A stretch of DNA of 11,800 nt, from positions 1 to 11,800 of the forward strand of contig CACXHM010000027.1 of assembly GCA_902767465.1 (NCBI GenBank), written 5' to 3'. The notes beneath the pieces were generated by a model. It was not told the DNA's origin and ran no database searches. It saw only the letters and a list, made by a program, of their open reading frames with translations. The number at the start of each line of letters is the position of its first letter. The first letter of the stretch is position 1. This document shows, one piece after another, positions 5,887 to 11,800 of this stretch. The stretch comes from an uncultured Bacteroidia bacterium (GTDB taxonomy: Bacteria > Bacteroidota > Bacteroidia > Bacteroidales > UBA932). A program made the position numbers and the translations under genes.

Positions 5887-8340
5887 TTACAGATATCTTC
5901 CCGTAATGCTCCCGGGATTTGAGGCAATTTCGGACGGAGCTCCGCAGGCAACGATACTGCCGCCATGCACGCCGCCTCCGGGTCCCATGTCAACCACGTA
6001 GTCGGCGTTCTTGATCACATCAAGGTCATGCTCGATAACGATTACGGTCGCGCCATTGTCGATCAGGTGCCGGAACACCTGCATCAGGGTTTTCACGTCG
6101 AGCGGGTGAAGCCCGATGGTGGGTTCATCGAAGACGAACAGCGAATCGCTCTGTCCACGCCCCATTTCACTGGCAAGTTTCAGGCGCTGGGCTTCTCCGC
6201 CAGACAGTCCGGGAGTGGCTTCACCAAGGGTAAGATATCCGAGGCCGAGATTATGCAGGACCTGCAGGCGCGTCTTTACTAAGGAAAGATCATCGCAGGC
6301 AGCGCAAGCCTCGTCAACACTCAAATCCATCAGCTCCGGAAGGCTTTTCCCTCCCTTCCGTCGAATCCTGAAAGCTTCGCGGGAATAGCGGGCTCCATGG
6401 CAGTCGGGGCACGGGATATCCACATCGGGCAGGAACTGCACATCGAGGCTGATGCTGCCCGTGCCGTCGCAGGTAGGACAGCGGAGTTTCCCGGTATTAT
6501 AAGAGAAGTCGCCTGCCTTCCATCCGCCCGCTATGGCATCTTCGCTACGGGCATACACCTTACGGAGTTCATCATGGATATTGGCATAGGTCGCTACGGT
6601 GGAACGGACGTTGATTCCTATGGGGGTCGCATCGATAAGCTTGACCTGACGGATGCCTTCGGCCTCTATGCCAAGGACATGCGAAGGCATTTTCGTTCCG
6701 CACGTCAAAGCCTTCAAAGCAGGAATCAGGCTCTCAAGTATCATGGTGGTCTTTCCCGATCCGGATACACCGGTCACAACGGTGAGCCGGCCTTTGGGGA
6801 ACGAAACGTCGAGCGGTTTAACGGTATGGATCGGCCCTGTCTTCATTTTGACGGCGCCGAGCCCGAAGAGATCCCCTCTTCTGGGCGCCGGTTTCAACTT
6901 GTCTTCAAGGAATGGTCCTATGCGCGAAGCCGGGTTGGATTTCAAATCGGAAACAGTGCCCTGAGCAATGACATTTCCCCCTTTTGCTCCAGCCTCCGGA
7001 CCAAGTTCTATCACCCAGTCGGAATGGGAGAGAACCTGAGTGTCGTGGTCAACCAGAACAACGGTATTTCCGTCGGCAACCAAGTCGTCCATCACGCCTG
7101 TAAGACCTTCCAGATTGGACGGATGCAGTCCGATGGATGGTTCATCGAGCACATAAAGGACACCGGTAGTGCGGTTGCGGACGGCTCTGGCCAACTGCAC
7201 ACGCTGACGTTCCCCTGTAGAAAGCGTCGAGGCCGCCCTGTCCAACGACAGGTAAGAAAGTCCCAGATCAACCAGACGTCGGGCCGCATCAAGAAAAGAC
7301 TCGCATATACGATCCGCCATCGGACGCATTGGCTCAGGAAGCGATGCAGGCACTCCCTTAACCCATTCTATCAGTTCCGACAGGGTCATCTTGCATGCAT
7401 CCGCAATGCTTATGCCCCTCACCCTCGGGGCACGTGCCTCTTCGGAAAGACGCGTGCCTCCGCATTCCGGGCAGATATCCTCTTTCAGAAACTTCTCCAC
7501 CCTCTTCATTCCAGCCTCGTCCTTCACCTTCGACAGGGCATTCTGCACACTGTAAACAGCGCTGTAGTAGGTGAAGTCCATCTCCGCGAAGCCATTGGTC
7601 TTTTCATTTTTATAAATGATATGCTTCTTCTCGGCAGGGCCATGATAAACTATCTCTTTCTCTTCCGGAGTAAGGTCCTTGAAAGGGACATCGGTACGCA
7701 CTCCCATTTCACGGGCGATATCCTTCATAAGCGACCACATCAGAGATCCCCAGGGTGCAACCGCCCCTTCGTCGATGGTGAGGGTTTCATCTGGAACCAG
7801 AGTAGATTCATCCACCGTACGGACGATTCCGGTGCCACCGCAGCAGCGGCAGGCGCCCTCGCTGTTGAATGCCAACTGCTCTGCGCCTGGAGCATACACC
7901 CTCTCTCCGCACACGGGACAATATATAGGCTGCTCAGCCGCCACGTCGAGCGTTGGTTCGAGATAGTGCCCGTTCGGGCAACGGTGGCTTGCAAGGCGGG
8001 AGAACATCAGACGAAGGCTGTTGAGCAGTTCCGACATCGTGCCAAAGGTACTCCGGATTCCGGGAACGCCCGGACGCTGATGCAGGGCAAGCGCCGCAGG
8101 CACATAACGGACATCATCCGCCATCGCCCTCGAAGCCTGTGTCATTCTCCTGCGGGTATAGGTCGAAAGAGACTCCAGATAGCGCCGCGAACCTTCAGCA
8201 TATAACACGCCTAGGGCAAGGGAAGACTTTCCTGAACCGGAGACTCCGGCAATGCCCACTATTTTCCCGAGAGGAATATCTACATCGATGTTTTTCAGGT
8301 TATGTGCCCTGGCTCCGCGTACTTCAATATTCTGTGGCAT
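5887..8340 (-). CDS. UvrA-like ABC ATPase lacking the UvrB-binding domain (UvrA2 class)
   Basis: This 817-residue protein has the duplicated ATPase layout of UvrA. Walker A motifs are GVSGSGKS (32-39) and GVSGSGKT (524-531). ABC signatures are LSTGE (373-377) and LSGGE (712-716). Walker B motifs are LYVLDEP (395-401) and LFVFDEP (734-740), with H432 and H771 as switch histidines. Zinc-module cysteines are present: C141/C144 with C164/C167, C290/C293, and C621/C624 with C644/C647. Canonical UvrA is about 940 residues. Here only some 27 residues lie between the first signature-linked region (RLMFSRLASHRCP) and the first zinc pair, where canonical UvrA has the UvrB-binding domain of more than 100 residues. 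That places it with UvrA2 paralogues, tied to DNA-damage tolerance or resistance to DNA-binding drugs rather than UvrABC incision. The start matches the usual UvrA N-terminus (IEVRGARAHNLKNI). A promoter box lies only 4 nt before the ATG. Confidence 0.93.
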   Translation of the reverse strand: MPQNIEVRGARAHNLKNIDVDIPLGKIVGIAGVSGSGKSSLALGVLYAEGSRRYLESLSTYTRRRMTQASRAMADDVRYVPAALALHQRPGVPGIRSTFGTMSELLNSLRLMFSRLASHRCPNGHYLEPTLDVAAEQPIYCPVCGERVYAPGAEQLAFNSEGACRCCGGTGIVRTVDESTLVPDETLTIDEGAVAPWGSLMWSLMKDIAREMGVRTDVPFKDLTPEEKEIVYHGPAEKKHIIYKNEKTNGFAEMDFTYYSAVYSVQNALSKVKDEAGMKRVEKFLKEDICPECGGTRLSEEARAPRVRGISIADACKMTLSELIEWVKGVPASLPEPMRPMADRICESFLDAARRLVDLGLSYLSLDRAASTLSTGERQRVQLARAVRNRTTGVLYVLDEPSIGLHPSNLEGLTGVMDDLVADGNTVVLVDHDTQVLSHSDWVIELGPEAGAKGGNVIAQGTVSDLKSNPASRIGPFLEDKLKPAPRRGDLFGLGAVKMKTGPIHTVKPLDVSFPKGRLTVVTGVSGSGKTTMILESLIPALKALTCGTKMPSHVLGIEAEGIRQVKLIDATPIGINVRSTVATYANIHDELRKVYARSEDAIAGGWKAGDFSYNTGKLRCPTCDGTGSISLDVQFLPDVDIPCPDCHGARYSREAFRIRRKGGKSLPELMDLSVDEACAACDDLSLVKTRLQVLHNLGLGYLTLGEATPGLSGGEAQRLKLASEMGRGQSDSLFVFDEPTIGLHPLDVKTLMQVFRHLIDNGATVIVIEHDLDVIKNADYVVDMGPGGGVHGGSIVACGAPSEIASNPGSITGRYL

Positions 8341-8344
8341 GGTG

Positions 8345-8352
8345 CAAAGATA
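8345..8352 (-). promoter_or_regulatory. -7 promoter box of the UvrA-like gene, apparently giving a leaderless transcript
   Basis: The minus strand reads TATCTTTG, an exact TAnnTTTG match. Only four nucleotides separate it from the ATG at 8340, so the expected transcription start falls at or next to the A of the ATG. No -33 TTG is evident. Confidence 0.55.
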
Positions 8353-8367
8353 CTCAAAAACATTTTA

Positions 8368-8375
8368 TATCTTTG
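8368..8375 (+). promoter_or_regulatory. -7 promoter box of the phosphatidyltransferase-acyltransferase operon
   Basis: TATCTTTG matches TAnnTTTG and lies 17 nt before the ATG at 8393, for a leader of about 14 nt. It is the exact mirror of the box at 8345-8352, with 15 nt between them. Confidence 0.6.
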
Positions 8376-8392
8376 TCTAAAACGAACATGCT

Positions 8393-9103
8393 ATGTCAGA
8401 AGATATCAAGACCTCAAAAAGAATACAGACATCGGTTCTCAACGCCGCTGAACACAAGGCACTTGTATGGCTTGCTGCCAGACAACCCCGTTGGATGACA
8501 TCCAATATACTCACATGGATAGGGATAGCAGGATCTGTCGTCATAGCCGCAGGATACATTCTTTCAAACCGGGACATCAACTGGCTGTGGCTGGCGACCC
8601 TGGGTTTTCTCATTAACTGGTACGGAGACTCGCTGGACGGGAACCTTGCCCGCTACAGAGGCACACAGCGCCCCATATATGGCTATTATCTCGATCATAC
8701 CGTAGATGCCATAAATGAGATCTGCATGTTTCTGGGCATAGGGCTTTCTGCCCTGTTGAATATCTGGATAGCCATCGCCGGCCTGATTATCTATCTGCTT
8801 CTCACGATAAACGTGAGCATGAACGCGCATCTCAAAAAGGAGTTCAAACTCACCTATGCGAAACTCGGCCCCACAGAACTCCGGCTTATCCTGATTATTG
8901 TGAATACCCTTTTCATTTTTATCGAGCCGCTCAGAGAGTATTCCCGCAACATTACCCTGTTCGGACAGGATTTCACCATCGGAGCTTTCGATTACATTGG
9001 AGCGGTAATAGTTGCAATGCTCGCACTGGTATATGTCGTGACCATACTGAAAGACCTCCACGAATATGCCAGGATGGATCCTCCCAAGCCCTGGAAAGGC
9101 TGA
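8393..9103 (+). CDS. CDP-alcohol phosphatidyltransferase family protein
   Basis: This 236-residue integral membrane enzyme transfers a phosphatidyl group from a CDP-activated lipid to an alcohol, making a phospholipid head group. The family signature is complete: D82-G83-x2-A86-R87-x9-G97-x3-D101-x3-D105. The preceding D79 and the upstream SNILTWIGI stretch (about 37-45) are also typical. These aspartates bind the catalytic divalent metals. Hydrophobic segments lie near residues 40-57, 62-78, 108-140, 162-178 and 199-219. The acceptor alcohol (glycerol phosphate, inositol phosphate, serine or another) cannot be told from sequence alone. The stop overlaps the next start by one nucleotide (TGATG), coupling it to the acyltransferase, so the two probably act in the same membrane-lipid pathway. 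Length is within the family's usual range. Confidence 0.9.
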   Translation: MSEDIKTSKRIQTSVLNAAEHKALVWLAARQPRWMTSNILTWIGIAGSVVIAAGYILSNRDINWLWLATLGFLINWYGDSLDGNLARYRGTQRPIYGYYLDHTVDAINEICMFLGIGLSALLNIWIAIAGLIIYLLLTINVSMNAHLKKEFKLTYAKLGPTELRLILIIVNTLFIFIEPLREYSRNITLFGQDFTIGAFDYIGAVIVAMLALVYVVTILKDLHEYARMDPPKPWKG

Positions 9104-9972
9104 TGGCCCTGATCTCCATAGAAGAACTTGAACGCATGTCCCCGGTATTCCGGGGACGGGCAGGCAATGCCTTTGCAGGATTCCTGCTTCGCGCGCTTAA
9201 AGTACAGAAGGTAAGCGATATATACGACGCACTTAGCGGGTTCAAGGGAGCAGAATTCGCACGCGCGGTTAATGAGGCGGCAGGGGTGAAGTACACCGTA
9301 AATGGTCATACACGCGAAGATGCACTGGAGCATTATCGAAGTCTGATTCCGGAAGGGCCGTTCATTACCATCTGCAATCATCCGATAGGAAGCCTCGACG
9401 GCACTATCCTGATTGATTTCTTCGGACATCTCCGAAAGGACTATATGTATATGGTAAATGAGATTCTCTGGCGACTGGAGCCGCTCCGGCCAAGTCTGAT
9501 CCGCGTTACGCCCAACGGCAATTCGATCAGCGCCCCCACCGCACAGAGCATCGCCGGAGTACGGGCCGCACGCGAACATCTGGAAAAGGGAGGCGTGCTC
9601 GGGCTTTTCCCTTCCGGGGCTGTCTCGGATCTCAAACCAGGCAGACGTCCGGAGATCCCGGGAATGCCAAACTGCAAGGAGCCAAAAGTTCGCGACCGTG
9701 ACTGGCAGATGAGCATTATCCGATTCATTGCCAAGGCCGGGGTGCCGGTGCTGCCTATGCACTTTCTCGACGGCAACTCCCTCTTCTACTATCTGCTGGG
9801 ACTCATAGACTGGAGGGTACGACTGCTGAGGCTTCCATCCGAAATGCTCAACAAAAACGGCAAGACCATACGCCTGGCGATGGGTCCCGTTATCGGCCCT
9901 GAAAAGATTGGCGCCGCACGCACCCCGGAAGAATTACGGGACTTGCTGCGCGCATCAGTTTATTCATTATGA
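9103..9972 (+). CDS. PlsC-like lysophospholipid/glycerol-phosphate acyltransferase family protein
   Basis: This 289-residue protein resembles the lysophospholipid acyltransferase superfamily. The catalytic block reads NHPIGSLDG (residues 92-100), with H93 and D99 five residues apart rather than the usual four. The second conserved block reads LFPSGAVSDL (about 168-177), corresponding to the FPEGxRS motif but with serine in place of glutamate. A PVLPMHF stretch (about 215-221) matches the last family motif. The HP-x-G-x-LDG form recalls the hemolysin-like acyltransferases of Bacteroidota that acylate amino-acid lipids or lyso-lipids; that subfamily assignment is tentative. No strong N-terminal transmembrane helix is seen, so it is probably a peripheral membrane protein. 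It starts within the stop of the CDP-alcohol phosphatidyltransferase and ends 6 nt before the convergent DUF308 gene. Substrates are not identifiable from the window. Confidence 0.85.
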   Translation: MALISIEELERMSPVFRGRAGNAFAGFLLRALKVQKVSDIYDALSGFKGAEFARAVNEAAGVKYTVNGHTREDALEHYRSLIPEGPFITICNHPIGSLDGTILIDFFGHLRKDYMYMVNEILWRLEPLRPSLIRVTPNGNSISAPTAQSIAGVRAAREHLEKGGVLGLFPSGAVSDLKPGRRPEIPGMPNCKEPKVRDRDWQMSIIRFIAKAGVPVLPMHFLDGNSLFYYLLGLIDWRVRLLRLPSEMLNKNGKTIRLAMGPVIGPEKIGAARTPEELRDLLRASVYSL

Positions 9973-9989
9973 GCACTTTTACTGCTCAT
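9969..9989. repeat. Perfect 7-bp inverted repeat between convergent genes
   Basis: ATGAGCA (9969-9975) and TGCTCAT (9983-9989) flank a 7-nt loop CTTTTAC. The hairpin contains both stop codons of the convergent acyltransferase and DUF308 genes. It could act as a weak shared terminator, but there is no U tract after the stem on either strand. Confidence 0.35.
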
Positions 9990-10383
9990 CAACCCCCTTG
10001 TCTTCACCTACAGGGCCATAGTCATCGGTAATGGCCTTCTTGACTTTTGGCAGTTCCATCAGCTCATTCACTCCATAAACAATCAGGCAGATGCCTGCAA
10101 TCACGCGCATCAGCGCAAGGCTGAAAGGATTAAAGAGGATCACAACGGAAAGCAGCAATATCATGGCAGAAGTGAAAACAGAAGCAGTGTCCAGGCCCGC
10201 CAGGGCTTTGATGCTGCCGAAAACCAGCAGTTGCAGGATGCTGATGACGATTATAGCTCCGGCTGCAATACGCACCAGCGTATCGCCGAAATCTCGGGCA
10301 AAAAGAAAGGCGACTCCTATGGCAATCGCTATGAGTGCCCTTAGCTTGCAGTTGGTACTGTTGCGATAACCGAATGTAACCAT
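9979..10383 (-). CDS. DUF308/HdeD-like small integral membrane protein
   Basis: This 134-residue protein has four hydrophobic segments (about residues 14-29, 34-55, 66-84 and 86-106) and a short acidic cytoplasmic-type tail. The pattern of paired helices, with R/N-F turns and a final GICLIVYGVNEL, resembles the DUF308 repeat of HdeD-family membrane proteins, whose role is poorly known apart from a link to acid stress in Escherichia coli. The ATG at 10383-10381 comes one nucleotide after the TAA of the upstream GTPase gene, so the pair is probably cotranscribed and coupled. The gene ends 6 nt from the convergent acyltransferase. A function with the metal-handling GTPase is an inference from position only. 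Confidence 0.78.
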   Translation of the reverse strand: MVTFGYRNSTNCKLRALIAIAIGVAFLFARDFGDTLVRIAAGAIIVISILQLLVFGSIKALAGLDTASVFTSAMILLLSVVILFNPFSLALMRVIAGICLIVYGVNELMELPKVKKAITDDYGPVGEDKGVDEQ

Positions 10384-10384
10384 A

Positions 10385-11590
10385 TTATTCTGCCTGGCAT
10401 GAATCCATAATTTCTTTTATGAGTCCCCTATCGAGGTTCTGGCCGATGAACACGATCTTTTGCATCCTGTCACCATATTGGGTATCCCAGTCTCGCTGCA
10501 GCGCTTCATCACGAAGCATGAGTTCCGCCAGCTGATCCTTTGGCATTGCGGCATACCAAAGACCGGCCTCCCGAAGCGATTTCTGCACTCCGGCCTGTTC
10601 AAACAGGTAACACTTGTCTATGTCGTCCTTGAAATAGCAAAGACCTTTTGCACGAATTATATTAGAGGGCCACAACTTGGCAACGGCATAATCAAACTTG
10701 TTCAGGTCGAGTGCCGGGCGGGCACAGTACACATAGGTACCTATATTGTATTCCTCCACTTCTCCGCCTTCATGATGATGGTGGTGATGATGCCCGTGTT
10801 CGTGCTCATGATCGTCATGATCGTCATCATCGTCGTCATCATTGTCGTCGTGGCTGCCTTCAATCTCGGCTATCCAGGCAGCGGAAGTTGCTACCTTTTC
10901 GAAATCAAACCTCCCGGTATTGATGAGTTTGTCCAGATCCACATCGCCATAGTCGCACTCTATAATTTCCACACCGGGATTAAGGGTTTTTACTATCTGC
11001 TTCACCCGTGCAAGTTCAGAGGGCTTCACCTCCGAAGCCTTGTTCAGCAACACGATATTGCAGAACTCAATTTGTTCTATTACAAGACGTTCAAGGTCTT
11101 CATCATCAATATCCTTGCGTGTAAGGGCATCGCCGCATGCAAACTCGCTTTGCATCCTCAGGGCATCCACTACCGTAACGACACAGTCAAGTTTGGGATT
11201 GATAAGCTGCTTGGGGCCGATCTGCGGAACAGAGCAGATGGTCTGGGCGATGGGGCCGGGCTCACAGATGCCGCTTGCCTCGATTACGATGTAGTCGAAC
11301 TTGTCCATCCTGCAAAGTTCGGCAAGCTGGGCTACGAGATCCATCTTGAGGGTGCAGCAGATGCACCCGTTCTGCAGGGCGACAAGACTGTCGTCACCGC
11401 TGCCCACGATACCTCCCTTTTGAATAAGGTCGGCATCTATATTGACTTCGCCTATATCATTGACTATTACAGCGAATTTAATTCCTTTTTTGTTTGCAAG
11501 TATGCGGTTCAGCAGCGTTGTCTTGCCGCTTCCAAGATACCCGGTAACAAGCAATACCGGAATCTGTTTTTCTTCAAGATTGATTGTCAT
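10385..11590 (-). CDS. G3E-family GTPase (COG0523/CobW), probable metallochaperone
   Basis: This 401-residue cytoplasmic GTPase belongs to the CobW/COG0523 branch of G3E proteins, which deliver zinc or other metals to client enzymes. Walker A is GYLGSGKTT (17-25). The hallmark GCICC metal site has C76, C78 and C79, and IEASGI (103-108) is the expected Walker B region. The base-recognition motif reads NKAS (183-186) where NKxD is usual. A very Asp/His-rich loop covers residues 246-274, with seven aspartates in a row followed by seven histidines after a mixed stretch; it links the G domain to the CobW C-terminal domain (about 280-395). I chose the ATG at 11590 (MTINLEEKQIPVLLVTG): homology begins there, and the 28 upstream in-frame residues do not resemble the family. 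The DUF308 membrane gene follows after 1 nt. Which metal and client it serves is not visible; zinc is the family's commonest case. Confidence 0.93.
   Translation of the reverse strand: MTINLEEKQIPVLLVTGYLGSGKTTLLNRILANKKGIKFAVIVNDIGEVNIDADLIQKGGIVGSGDDSLVALQNGCICCTLKMDLVAQLAELCRMDKFDYIVIEASGICEPGPIAQTICSVPQIGPKQLINPKLDCVVTVVDALRMQSEFACGDALTRKDIDDEDLERLVIEQIEFCNIVLLNKASEVKPSELARVKQIVKTLNPGVEIIECDYGDVDLDKLINTGRFDFEKVATSAAWIAEIEGSHDDNDDDDDDDHDDHEHEHGHHHHHHHEGGEVEEYNIGTYVYCARPALDLNKFDYAVAKLWPSNIIRAKGLCYFKDDIDKCYLFEQAGVQKSLREAGLWYAAMPKDQLAELMLRDEALQRDWDTQYGDRMQKIVFIGQNLDRGLIKEIMDSCQAE
10806..10832. repeat. Tandem 9-nt repeat inside the GTPase metal-binding loop
   Basis: TCATGATCG occurs at 10806-10814 and 10815-10823, and a copy with one mismatch (TCATCATCG) at 10824-10832. 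It encodes His-Asp-Asp units of the Asp/His-rich loop on the minus strand. The flanks are also low in complexity. Confidence 0.7.
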
Positions 11591-11615
11591 CTTTTTTGTT
11601 TTTACTTTATAACCG

Positions 11616-11623
11616 CAAAGATT
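11616..11623 (-). promoter_or_regulatory. Possible weak -7 promoter box for the GTPase-DUF308 operon
   Basis: The minus strand reads AATCTTTG, one mismatch from TAnnTTTG, and lies 25 nt before the ATG at 11590. No -33 TTG is present at the right spacing. The rest of 11591-11682 is AT-rich with no other feature that I recognise. Confidence 0.3.
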
Positions 11624-11682
11624 GTTCCTCTGACATAATGGCATAATAATACCCATACGAAATGCAGAACGCACCGCAATAT

Positions 11683-11721
11683 AAAAAAAGACAGCCGAAC
11701 GATGTAAATCGTCCGGCTGTC
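11683..11721 (-). terminator. Intrinsic terminator of the rRNA operon
   Basis: On the minus strand a stem of 14 positions (11721-11708 with 11703-11690), paired throughout except one A-C mismatch and closed by a 4-nt loop, is followed at once by seven T residues (11689-11683). The eight outer pairs are GC-rich (GACAGCCG with CGGCTGTC). It sits a few bases after the 5S rRNA 3' end and should stop rRNA transcription before the GTPase gene. Confidence 0.9.
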
Positions 11722-11727
11722 CGAAGA

Positions 11728-11800
11728 ACGGCGGCTACCTACTCTCCCACCTGGTCGGGCAGTACCATCGGCGTTAGTGCGTTTAACTTCTCTGTTCGGA
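11728..11800 (-). rRNA. rrf: 5S ribosomal RNA, 3' portion (5' end outside the window)
   Basis: Read on the minus strand, the last about 70 bases carry the conserved 5S core: TCCGAACAGAGAAGTTAA, then CGCCGATGGTACTGC, then GGTGGGAGAGTAGGT, ending GCCGCC. These are the loop B/helix III, loop E and helix II/IV regions of bacterial 5S rRNA, in the correct order and spacing. About 40 bases at the 5' end are missing beyond the right edge. The 3' end is placed near 11728 by matching to the expected helix I; it is uncertain by a few bases. The gene is the end of an rRNA operon running leftward and is followed by a strong terminator. Confidence 0.93.

Noticed and set aside
6397..8205. Long plus-strand open frame of about 600 codons
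   Set aside because: It lies wholly antisense to the UvrA-like gene, which has all the expected motifs. Its translation shows no domain and is rich in His, Arg and Gly, as expected of a mirror frame.
8992..9762. Minus-strand open frame of about 256 codons
   Set aside because: It spans the coupled lipid genes on the opposite strand, with no recognisable domain and no promoter-like site.
10769..10855. Possible CRISPR or non-coding repeat array
   Set aside because: The repeat unit is 9 nt with no spacers, lies in frame inside a gene and encodes the metal-binding loop.
10460..11638. Plus-strand open frame of about 390 codons
   Set aside because: It is antisense to the G3E GTPase. Its long Val/Ile/Met runs are only the complement of the Asp/His codons.
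11591..11680. Zur-type operator or tRNA near the rRNA operon end
   Set aside because: The stretch is AT-rich, with short CATAAT repeats only. I see no convincing palindrome and no cloverleaf.

Overview
The window looks like an ordinary chromosomal stretch from a member of the Bacteroidota, most likely order Bacteroidales; I cannot fix the family. Several signs agree. Five promoter-like sites match the Bacteroidota -7 consensus TAnnTTTG and sit just upstream of genes. Shine-Dalgarno sequences are not prominent. FeoA and FeoB are fused. Lipid and envelope genes are of types common in this phylum, and the 5S rRNA fragment at the right end fits. Base composition is close to balanced.

Layout, left to right: (1) leftward, an ECF sigma factor (265-861) and, 1 nt after its stop, the start of a single-pass membrane protein that runs off the left edge (1-263), probably its anti-sigma partner. 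(2) Rightward and divergent, an exported TPR protein (935-2299) overlapping by ATGA an EnvC-type murein hydrolase activator (2296-3441). (3) Leftward, a fused FeoA-FeoB ferrous iron transporter (3434-5818), preceded by a UvrA-like ABC ATPase of the class that lacks the UvrB-binding domain (5887-8340). (4) Rightward and divergent from that ATPase, a CDP-alcohol phosphatidyltransferase (8393-9103) overlapping by TGATG a PlsC-like acyltransferase (9103-9972). (5) Leftward, a G3E-family (COG0523/CobW) GTPase with an Asp/His-rich metal-binding loop (10385-11590), followed after 1 nt by a small DUF308/HdeD-like membrane protein (9979-10383). (6) Leftward, the 3' part of a 5S rRNA (11728-11800) with a strong intrinsic terminator, marking the end of an rRNA operon that lies to the right.

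The genes form tight pairs: sigma with its membrane partner, TPR with EnvC, the two phospholipid enzymes, and GTPase with membrane protein. Members of each pair are separated by 1 nt or overlap, so they are probably cotranscribed and translationally coupled. Themes are envelope and peptidoglycan upkeep, phospholipid synthesis, metal handling (Fe2+ import and a probable Zn chaperone) and DNA-damage or drug tolerance. No gene-free stretch exceeds about 140 bases.

I see no CRISPR array, mobile element, tRNA or obvious new system. The points most worth a second look are the two divergent promoter regions with mirrored -7 boxes, the apparently leaderless UvrA-like gene, the loss of zinc ligands in the EnvC-type protein, and the GTPase/DUF308 pair with its repeat-encoded metal loop.
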